This document shows positions 57,319 to 64,000 of a stretch of 64,000 bases of DNA, piece after piece. The first letter of the stretch is position 1. Every line of letters starts with the position of its first letter. The DNA is taken from the NCBI GenBank assembly GCA_050246875.1, contig JBFWVF010000005.1:186001-250000 (forward strand), read 5' to 3'. The position numbers and the translations under genes were made by a program. This stretch comes from SHWB01 sp050246875. GTDB lineage: Bacteria > Pseudomonadota > Alphaproteobacteria > UBA6615. Under the pieces are notes generated by a model. That model was not told the DNA's origin and did not search any database. It worked only from the letters and a program-made list of their open reading frames with translations.

Positions 57319-58590
57319 GTGGCCCGGACGAAGCACAGATTGCGGCCATTGCAGGTCAAGGCGCTGACCAAGCCCGGCCTCTACGCGGACGGCGGCGGGC
57401 TCTACCTCCGTGTTGCTCCGGGCGGCACGCGAGGTTGGATTTTCCGATGGGCGCGTGACGGCCGGACGCGCGATATGGGCCTTGGCTCGGTTGACGCGGT
57501 GTCGCTTGCAAAGGCCCGGGAGAAGGCGGACGCCTATCGAGCTCAGGCTGCCGACGGGATCGACCCGATCGAGGCGCGCAAGGGTGCACGCCTGGCGGCT
57601 GCCGTCGTCGCCGCGAGGACGAGCACGTTCGAGGAAGCTGCGCGATCCTGCGTGAAGGCACGTTCGGCGGGCTGGCGCGACCCGAAGCACGAGAAGCAGT
57701 GGGTCACCACGCTCGAGACATACGCCTTTCCGCACTTCGCATCGGTGCCGGTCGATCAGGTCGACGTCGCGATGGTGATGAAGGCGCTCGAGCCGATCTG
57801 GACGGAGAAGCCGGAGACGGCGAGCCGTGTCCGGGGTCGCATCGAGACGGTGCTCGACTGGGCGGCGGCGCGAGGCTACCGGAGCGGCGACAATCCGGCC
57901 CGGTGGCGCGGCCATCTGCAGAGCCTGTTGCCGCCGGCGAAAAAGGTGCGCCGAGTATAGCACCACGCCGCCCTGCCCTACGGTGAGGTTGGCAACTTCG
58001 TCGCCCAGGTCCGCAAGCAGGAAGGAGTGGCCGCGGCCGCGCTCGAATTCACCATCCTCACCGCCGCCCGTACCGGCGAGGTCATCGGCGCCCGCTGGCC
58101 GGAGATCGACCAGGCGAACAACGTCTGGACCATCCCGCCCGCGCGGACCAAGGCGGGCCGCGAGCATCGGATCCCGCTCTCCCGCCAAGCGCTCGCGGTA
58201 CTGCACCGCATGGCGCCGCTTCGACGTGACGATGGTTACGTCTTCCCTGGCCGCGACAAGGGCCGGCCACTCTCGAACATGGCGATGCTCGTGCTGCTCG
58301 AGCGCATGAAACGGAACGATCTGACCGTGCATGGCTTCCGCTCGACGTTCCGGGACTGGACTGCCGAGCGCACGAACTTCCCGCAGCACGTCGCTGAGAT
58401 GGCGCTGGGACACTCCATCCCCGATGCCGTTGAGGCTGCCTATCGCCGCGGCGAGCTGCTCCAGAAGCGACAGCAGCTTGCCCAGGGGTGGGGAGATTTC
58501 TGCGATCGCGCGCCGGCTGCCACCGTCGGCGACGTCGTGCCGATGAGCGAAGGCCAGCGACGGCGCCCAGAGGCGCAGGCGGCCGGCTAG
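57319..58590 (+). pseudogene. Tyrosine integrase (P4 type) with single in-frame amber stop
   Basis: P4-type tyrosine recombinase frame of 423 residues, interrupted by one TAG at 57958-57960. The reading frame is unchanged on both sides: the first part ends K-K-V-R-R-V, the second continues H-H-A-A-L-P-Y-G-E, which is the standard continuous P4-integrase segment. The N-terminal half has the DUF4102-like arm-binding domain (L-T-K-P-G-L-Y-A-D-G-G-G-L-Y). The C-terminal half keeps the catalytic set: Arg in A-R-T-G-E-V, Lys in R-T-K-A-G-R, H-G-F-R, L-G-H-S and the Tyr nucleophile in A-A-Y-R-R-G. A single base change explains the stop. The start is GTG 57319. Sequencing error cannot be excluded. 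Confidence 0.85.
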
Positions 58591-58620
58591 ACCATCGGCG
58601 GGGATAGGCTCGCTACCGAC

Positions 58621-58644
58621 AAGGCCGGAGACCGCGCCGGCCTT
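58621..58644. terminator. GC-rich hairpin after integrase, terminator-like
   Basis: AAGGCCGG (58621-58628), an 8-nt loop, and CCGGCCTT (58637-58644) form a perfect 8-bp stem. It lacks a T-run, so Rho-independent termination is uncertain. It lies in the 195-nt gap between the integrase remnant and kdpE, where converging transcription from both sides would end. No gene is seen in that gap. Confidence 0.35.
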
Positions 58645-58785
58645 CCCCGTCGACCACTTCGCGGACGCCTGCGGAGGCGTTGGACATGAGCGTTAAGCCG
58701 GATGTCGCGCTGCTGGCCCGGCGATAGTTAGCCCTCGAACGCAGTATTTTTCCAACAGCCATAAAGTCGCCCAGCGCTTGGGCGG

Positions 58786-59487
58786 CTAGTCATCCGGCAC
58801 CAGCAAGCGGTAGCCAACCCCGGGCTCATTGCCGATGAACCGCGGGGCGGCGGGATCGTCGCCCAGCTTCTGCCTCAGGTGGCCGATGTAGACACGCAGG
58901 TAGTGGGTCTCTGTTTCGTGCGCCGGGCCCCATACCTCCCGCAACATGTGCCGATGGGTGACGATGCGGCCAGCATGCTGGGCGAGGAGGCGTAGCACGT
59001 CGAACTCCTTGCGCGACAGCTTCACGTCGTGGCCGGCAACAGTGACGCGGCGACGCGCCAGATCGATGCGCAGGTCGCCCGCATCTATTTGCGACGGCGG
59101 ACTCGGAACGTCCGGGCGTCGCGTGCGCAGCGCCGCGCGAGCCCGTGCCAGCAGTTCGGCGATGCCGAACGGCTTTGTAATGTAGTCGTTGGCACCGCGG
59201 TCGAGCGCCGCCACCTTCTCGGCTTCACCCGCGCGTACGGACAGCACGACAATTGGCACATCCGACCATTCGCGGATTTGGGATATGACCTCCTGTCCGT
59301 CGATGTCCGGCAGGCCGAGGTCGAGGACGACAAGGTCCGGCCGCTCGGTCGCGCATTTCGCGATGGCATCCTGGCCGCGAACTGCTTCGACGATGTCGTA
59401 GCCGTGCGCGGCGAGACTGATGCGCAGAAACTTCCGGATCTGCGGTTCATCGTCCACGATCAGGATGCGCGATTTCCGTTCGCTCAC
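58786..59487 (-). CDS. kdpE: Response regulator KdpE
   Basis: OmpR-family regulator that activates kdp genes at low potassium. The 233 residues have a receiver domain with D56 (L-V-V-L-D-L-G-L-P) and K in I-T-K-P-F, and a C-terminal winged helix with L-S-R-K-E-F-D-V-L and the G-V-G-Y-R-L wing. The likely start is GTG 59487, overlapping kdpD by 41 nt; an ATG at 59517 would lengthen it by 10. Last gene of the kdp cluster. Confidence 0.93.
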   Translation of the reverse strand: MSERKSRILIVDDEPQIRKFLRISLAAHGYDIVEAVRGQDAIAKCATERPDLVVLDLGLPDIDGQEVISQIREWSDVPIVVLSVRAGEAEKVAALDRGANDYITKPFGIAELLARARAALRTRRPDVPSPPSQIDAGDLRIDLARRRVTVAGHDVKLSRKEFDVLRLLAQHAGRIVTHRHMLREVWGPAHETETHYLRVYIGHLRQKLGDDPAAPRFIGNEPGVGYRLLVPDD

Positions 59488-62206
59488 CGTCGACCCTCTC
59501 CACCGCCTGAGCATCATCCCGGATCGTCGGCAATGGCTCCAGCGGCAACGTGAATTCGATCGTCGTGCCCTGATCGCCCGGCCCGACTCCCGCGACGATG
59601 GTACCGCCGTGCGCCTCGATCAGGCCACGGCAGATCGACAGGCCGAGGCCGGTACCTGCGGCCTGCCTGTCGCCGGCATGGACCCGATAGAACACGTCAA
59701 ACACGGCCTCCCGAGATTCCGGAGGGATACCGCGCCCCTCGTCGGATACCCGGGTGACGAGGCTATCGCCCACTCGACGGGACGCGACAACAATCCGGCT
59801 TCCAGGCGGCGAATACTTAGCCGCGTTGTCGAGCAGATTGACCAGCACCTGCTCGATTAGCACCGGATCCACTTTCACCACCGGCAGATCGAAGGGAATG
59901 TCGATGTCGACCCGGTGTCGCCGCAACAGCTTCTCCAGCCGCCGGGCGGCCCGACCGGCGATTTCGCGCAGGTCGGCCCATTCCTTGTTGGGCTGGAGCG
60001 CGCCATACCCCAGCCGCGTCATGTCGAGGAGGTTCTGGACGAAGCGGTTGAGGCGTTCGCCCTCGCCAAGGATGGTCTGCAGGAGCTCGTCACGGTCGGC
60101 ATCGGATAACTTGTCTGAGTGGCTAGCGAGGCTGGTCGCCGAGCCGATGATCGCGACCAGGGGCGTACGCAAGTCGTGCGAGACAGACGACAGCAGGGCC
60201 GAACGTAGCCGTTCGGTCTCGGTGAGGATGCGCGCCTCCTCGATGTCGGTGGCGAGACGCGTACGCTCGATCGCGACTGCGACCTGGTCGACGAGAGCGT
60301 CTATGAGGCGGCGTTGCTCGGGGTCCAGGCTGGCCTGCCGCGACCGGTCTGCGAACGAGATGGCGAGCAAGCCGACGGGCCCGCGCTGGGTCTTGAGCGG
60401 AAGGAACTGCCAGTCGGCCGTCGGCAGCGTGTCCGAGCCCCAGCCGGTGACGAGGCCGTGCTGCCACGCCCATTCGGCGGCGCCTCGATCCTTCGAGGAC
60501 AACGTGTCTTCCGGAGGAAACCCGGCGGCGATGTCGAGACTTTCTCCATCCTTCTGCATCAGCACCAACGCGTGGCATTGCAGCGTCGAGGCGACGTGAT
60601 GAACGGCCGCCCACAGTACGTCGTCGAGCGACGCGGCGGCGACGATGCGGCGACTGAAGTCGAACAGGTTCGAGGTGCGGCGGGCCGCCGTCCGCATGGC
60701 CTCGACCTGTGCCTTGAGGCGCGCGGCGAGATTGCCGACGAGCACTGCGACGATGAGGAAGAACAGGATCGTCGACAGCTCGCCTTCATGCAGGACGTTG
60801 AATGTGTAGTAAGGCTCTGTGAATAGGAAGTTGTAGGTAAGGAAGCTGATCAGGCTGGCGTAGAGGGATGGCCACAGGCCGAACCGGATGGCGACGACCA
60901 GCACCCCCACCACGAAGACGAGCGAGACGTTGGGCAGCGGCAGGTACGACCAGACGCCGAAGGCGGCGACGGACGCGGCGGCGATGATCGCCGTCGCCAG
61001 CCCGTAGGCCTTGGCATCGAGGCGCAGCGAGGGCTTGCCTGGCTCGATCCACTGGCCCGGCCCGTCCTCGGCCGCCGGCGCGACGATAGTGACCTCGAAG
61101 GAATCCGCCTTGCGCAGCAAGCGTTCCGCCACGTTCTCGCGGAAGAAAGCCGCCAGCCGGCGCTTGCGTGGCCGGCCAATGACCAGCCGCGTCACGTTGC
61201 GCGCCCGGGCGAAGCGCAGCAGCTCGTCCGCCATATCGGACTCGGCGTGCAGCGTGGTCGTCTCGGCGCCGAGGCTTTCGGCGAACCGCAATGCCTCGGC
61301 GATGCGGTCCTTCGCGTCGTTGGGCAGGCTCTCGTGGCCAGGCGTCTGCACGTAGGTCACGATCCACGGGATGCGCGCGCGGTCGGCCATCCGCCGAGCC
61401 GCCCGCACCAGCTGCTTCGAGACAGGCGATTCGTTGATGCAGACGAGAAGGCGATCCTGTGTCGGCCATGGCCCGGCAATGGCATGGGCGCGCATGAAGT
61501 TGATCATCTGCGCGTCGACCCGCTCGGCGGCGACGCGCATCGCCAGCTCGCGAAAGGCGGTGAGGTTGCCCTTGGAGAAGAAGTGCCGGATCGCACGCCC
61601 GATCTGATGGGCGACATAGACTTTGCCTTCGCGGAGCCGCTGGATGAGGTCGTCCGGCGGCAGGTCGATCAGCTCGATCTCGTCGGCGAGCTCCAGCACC
61701 TTGTCGGGAACAGTCTCGCGCACCCTGACGCGTGAAATGCGGGCCACCACGTCGTTCAGGCTGTCGAGATGCTGGATGTTGAGCGTGGTATAAACGTCAA
61801 TGCCGGCGGCCAGCAGCTCCTCGACATCCTGCCAGCGCTTGGCGTGGCGGGTGCCGGGCACATTGCTGTGGGCGAACTCGTCGACGATGGCGAGCTTCGG
61901 CCGTCGCTGCAGAACGGCGTCGATATCCATCTCGCCGAATACCCGGCCACGATAGAGGTGGCGCTTGCGCGGCAGGATGTCGAGGCCGTGCAGCAGCCGC
62001 TCGGTCTCGACGCGACCATGCGTTTCTACGACGGCGACGACGACATCGATGCCCTCGCGCCGACGCTCCTGCGCGGCCTCGAGCATGGAATACGTCTTGC
62101 CCACGCCCGGATAGGCGCCGAGGAAGACCTTCAGGCGGCCGCGACCTTCCTTCTTCGCCTCTTCGAGAAGAACGTCGGGTGCCGGCCGCTCCTGGTCGTC
62201 AGACAT
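59447..62206 (-). CDS. kdpD: Potassium sensor histidine kinase KdpD
   Basis: Membrane sensor kinase. The 919 residues have the N-terminal KdpD domain with Walker A G-A-Y-P-G-V-G-K-T (30-38) and Walker B V-D-E-F-A-H, a Usp-like domain (about 252-372), four closely spaced membrane helices (about 400-500), a GAF domain, H-box S-V-S-H-D-L-R-T-P (H677), N-box N-L-L-D-N, and C-terminal ATPase. All motifs needed for kinase function are present. It is followed by overlapping kdpE. With kdpB absent from its usual place, its target may be incomplete or elsewhere. Confidence 0.95.
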   Translation of the reverse strand: MSDDQERPAPDVLLEEAKKEGRGRLKVFLGAYPGVGKTYSMLEAAQERRREGIDVVVAVVETHGRVETERLLHGLDILPRKRHLYRGRVFGEMDIDAVLQRRPKLAIVDEFAHSNVPGTRHAKRWQDVEELLAAGIDVYTTLNIQHLDSLNDVVARISRVRVRETVPDKVLELADEIELIDLPPDDLIQRLREGKVYVAHQIGRAIRHFFSKGNLTAFRELAMRVAAERVDAQMINFMRAHAIAGPWPTQDRLLVCINESPVSKQLVRAARRMADRARIPWIVTYVQTPGHESLPNDAKDRIAEALRFAESLGAETTTLHAESDMADELLRFARARNVTRLVIGRPRKRRLAAFFRENVAERLLRKADSFEVTIVAPAAEDGPGQWIEPGKPSLRLDAKAYGLATAIIAAASVAAFGVWSYLPLPNVSLVFVVGVLVVAIRFGLWPSLYASLISFLTYNFLFTEPYYTFNVLHEGELSTILFFLIVAVLVGNLAARLKAQVEAMRTAARRTSNLFDFSRRIVAAASLDDVLWAAVHHVASTLQCHALVLMQKDGESLDIAAGFPPEDTLSSKDRGAAEWAWQHGLVTGWGSDTLPTADWQFLPLKTQRGPVGLLAISFADRSRQASLDPEQRRLIDALVDQVAVAIERTRLATDIEEARILTETERLRSALLSSVSHDLRTPLVAIIGSATSLASHSDKLSDADRDELLQTILGEGERLNRFVQNLLDMTRLGYGALQPNKEWADLREIAGRAARRLEKLLRRHRVDIDIPFDLPVVKVDPVLIEQVLVNLLDNAAKYSPPGSRIVVASRRVGDSLVTRVSDEGRGIPPESREAVFDVFYRVHAGDRQAAGTGLGLSICRGLIEAHGGTIVAGVGPGDQGTTIEFTLPLEPLPTIRDDAQAVERVDGERTEIAHPDRGR

Positions 62207-62299
62207 TCCGTCCTGCCGTTGGCCGGCACGGCCCGCGAATCTCCGGCCGCACCGAAAGTGTACTCCCTCGGCCGATCGCCAGGCGCGCCGCGCGTGGCA

Positions 62300-62863
62300 T
62301 CACCGGCCGCGCCTGTCGAGTGCAAGGTTGAGCTCCAGAACGCTGACGATCCGCTCCGGCGTCACGATGCCGCCGGGCGAGAAGGCGTGCTGGTCGACCA
62401 GCCGCTCGACCTCGCCGACGGGCAACCCGCGGGCGTCGGCGACGCGCCGGGCCTGGTACAACGCCGCAGGCGCGGTGATGTGAGGATCGAGCCCGCCGCC
62501 GGATGCCGCCGCCAGATCGGCAGGCAGCGGCCGTTCCGGCGTGGCTTCGTAGCGGGCAACAAGCTCGCGTCCGCGCGCTGTCAGGTCGGCGCTCGTCGGC
62601 GACTTGTTGCTGCCGGCCGCGGCGGTCGCATCGTAGCCGGTCTTGCCGGCCGCCGAGGGGCGCGGCCAGAAGTAGCGCGGCTCGGTGAAGTTCTGGCCGA
62701 CCAGGCGGCTGCCGACAATCCGCCCGTCGGCAGTCCTGATTAGCGAGCCGGCCGCCGTATCGGGAAAGAGCTGGGCAATGCCCAGGATCACTGACGCGTA
62801 GCCGGCGACACAGATCAGCATGGTCGCGACGACGAGCCGGGCGCTGGCAATGAACATCGACAT
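62300..62863 (-). CDS. kdpC: K+-transporting ATPase subunit KdpC
   Basis: Small membrane-anchored subunit of the KdpFABC potassium pump. The 187 residues have one N-terminal helix (about 8-30), the conserved G-S-R-L-V-G-Q-N-F (51-59) and F-W-P-R-P-S motifs, and the C-terminal region with S-G-G-G-L-D-P-H-I-T. ATG 62863 has a GGAGTG lead. It lies 19 nt downstream of the kdpA stop, where kdpB is normally found. kdpD starts 93 nt after its stop. Confidence 0.93.
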   Translation of the reverse strand: MSMFIASARLVVATMLICVAGYASVILGIAQLFPDTAAGSLIRTADGRIVGSRLVGQNFTEPRYFWPRPSAAGKTGYDATAAAGSNKSPTSADLTARGRELVARYEATPERPLPADLAAASGGGLDPHITAPAALYQARRVADARGLPVGEVERLVDQHAFSPGGIVTPERIVSVLELNLALDRRGR

Positions 62864-62882
62864 GGTTACACTCCTGCCTGCG

Positions 62883-64000
62883 CTAGTTCATGAAGGTGAA
62901 GTGCTCGGCGAGCGGTCCCAGTGCCGCCGCCGGAAAGAACGTCAGCGCACCGAACACGAGGATGGTGGCGATCAGCATGAGGGCGAATGTCGCGTCCTCG
63001 ACGCCGAGCGTACCGGCCGTCGTCGCCGCCCGCCGCTTTGTACCGAGCGAGCCCGCGATGGCCAGCGGCAGGATGATCGGAATGAAGCGCGCCAGCAGCA
63101 TGACGATGCCGGTTGCCACGTTCCACGGCACCGTGTTGTCGCCCAGCCCTTCGAAGCCGGACCCGTTGTTGGCGCTGGCGGAGCTGAATTCGTAGAGCAT
63201 CTCGCTGAAGCCGTGCGCGCCGACATTGTTGAGCGTTCCGGTGCCCCACGATGTCGCAGCGAAGAGTGCCGTGCCGCCGAGGATGAAGGCGGCATGGGCA
63301 ACCAGCGCGAGAACGGCGAGCTTCACCTCGCCGGCCTCGACGCGCCGCCCCAGATACTCCGGGGTGCGGCCTACCATCATGCCGGCGAGGAACACGGCGA
63401 CGATGATGTACAGGAACATGTTGATCATGCCGACACCGACACCGCCGAACGTGGCGTTGAGCCACATGCCTATCATCGGCATCAATCCGGTCATCGGATT
63501 CAGGCTATCATGCATGGCGCCGACCGAGCCGTTGCTGGTAGACGTCGTCAGCACGGCCCACAGCGGACCTGAGGCCGAGCCAAAGCGCAGCTCCTTGCCT
63601 TCGAGGTTGCCAACGCCCTGCTCGATGGGAAGCGCGGCAAAGGCCTCTGTCGGCGCAGATTCGAAATACACCGCGCCGCCGATCTTGGCGAGCAGCAGCA
63701 CCAGCATGACGCCGAAGACCACGGCAGCATGGCGCGGGCGCCCGACGATCCGGCCGAACAGCCATACCGACGCCATCGGGATGAGGATGATCGCCACCAT
63801 CGACAGCCCGTTGGTCCAGAAGGTCGGGTTCTCGAGCGGGTGCGTGCTGTTGGGACCGAAGAAGCCGCCGCCGTTGGTGCCGAGCTGCTTGATCGTCAAG
63901 AAGGCCGCCACCGGACCGCGGGCGATGGTCTGCATCGCACCTTCCAGCGTCGTCACCACTGCCGCGCCGTCGAAGGTCATCGGCATGCCGCCGGCGACCA
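62883..64000 (-). CDS. kdpA: K+-transporting ATPase subunit KdpA, N-terminus beyond window
   Basis: Potassium channel-like subunit. The 372 residues seen correspond to the C-terminal two thirds. They include A-G-G-M-P-M-T-F-D-G, the selectivity-filter-type G-T-N-G-G-G-F-F, the later N-N-G-S-G-F-E-G filter loop, and G-R-T-P-E-Y-L-G-R (conserved). About eight helices are seen. The frame is open to the right edge without an internal stop, so the gene continues past 64000. The stop is TAG at 62883-62885, followed 19 nt later by the start of kdpC. Confidence 0.93.
   Translation of the reverse strand, partial: VAGGMPMTFDGAAVVTTLEGAMQTIARGPVAAFLTIKQLGTNGGGFFGPNSTHPLENPTFWTNGLSMVAIILIPMASVWLFGRIVGRPRHAAVVFGVMLVLLLAKIGGAVYFESAPTEAFAALPIEQGVGNLEGKELRFGSASGPLWAVLTTSTSNGSVGAMHDSLNPMTGLMPMIGMWLNATFGGVGVGMINMFLYIIVAVFLAGMMVGRTPEYLGRRVEAGEVKLAVLALVAHAAFILGGTALFAATSWGTGTLNNVGAHGFSEMLYEFSSASANNGSGFEGLGDNTVPWNVATGIVMLLARFIPIILPLAIAGSLGTKRRAATTAGTLGVEDATFALMLIATILVFGALTFFPAAALGPLAEHFTFMN

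Noticed and set aside
57319..58590. Two separate integrase genes
   Set aside because: Both halves are in the same frame and join exactly at a conserved continuous region, so one gene with a nonsense codon is simpler.

Overview
The window is GC-rich (roughly 70% by eye) and densely coded. Its gene content and order are alphaproteobacterial, most like Rhodospirillales and relatives. The main pointers are a fused ispDF, the chain dusB-ntrB-ntrC-ntrY-ntrX-trkA-dat-hfq-hflX, a mazG close by, and a second conserved chain mltB-rlpA-dacC-tmk-holB ... metG-tatD-MBL hydrolase. Genus cannot be assigned from the sequence alone.

Layout. 1-1.7 kb: pgpA (cut by the left edge) and ispDF on the minus strand. 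1.8-14.9 kb: a plus-strand housekeeping/regulatory run with a CcsA/YpjD-type membrane protein, dusB, the two nitrogen two-component systems NtrBC and NtrYX, trkA, a D-amino-acid aminotransferase, hfq, hflX and an inositol-phosphatase family protein, mostly coupled by 4-nt overlaps. 14.9-18.8 kb: an Old Yellow Enzyme, a 3-hydroxyisobutyrate dehydrogenase-like protein, and mazG with a glutathione transferase. 19-33.9 kb: a near-complete Tad/Flp pilus locus (tadG and a K+/H+ antiporter on minus; flp, cpaA, B, C, D, E, F, tadB, tadC on plus; tadD reversed; two tadE/F-type minor pilins and a MarR/LdtR-like regulator). 33.9-46.5 kb: a DUF1761 membrane protein, a DsbA-like protein, an ABM-type protein, the metG-tatD-MBL operon, the holB-tmk-dacC-rlpA-mltB operon, and a persulfide dioxygenase-rhodanese fusion. 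46.5-51.3 kb: a small AT-rich patch with two micro-ORFs, then a metabolic cluster of three SDRs, an acetamidase/formamidase and an aldo-keto reductase. 51.3-57.0 kb: small hypothetical proteins and a 1125-residue SAM-adenylate cyclase-ATPase-TPR regulator. 57.06-64 kb: tRNA-Ser(UGA), a tyrosine integrase inactivated by one in-frame amber codon, and a minus-strand kdp potassium cluster (kdpA cut by the right edge, then kdpC, kdpD, kdpE).

Most notable: kdpA is followed directly by kdpC with 19 nt between them, so kdpB (the ATPase subunit) is missing from its usual place. The integrase beside tRNA-Ser keeps all its recombinase catalytic residues but has a single stop codon. Five inverted pairs of one ~23-nt repeat sit between genes. 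A ~120-bp palindromic repeat separates tadB from tadC. A 390-bp AT-rich patch with two tiny membrane-protein ORFs interrupts the GC-rich background. One SDR has lost its Ser-Tyr-Lys catalytic residues. Two overlapping palindromes precede the persulfide dioxygenase gene.

How the parts relate: NtrBC/NtrYX, TrkA and Hfq form a nitrogen, redox and potassium regulatory core. The Tad genes encode pilin, prepilin peptidase, secretin, assembly ATPase and inner-membrane platform for an adhesive Flp pilus. The mltB-rlpA-dacC group remodels peptidoglycan beside DNA replication and translation genes. Potassium transport appears three times: TrkA, a CvrA/NhaP2-type antiporter and Kdp.
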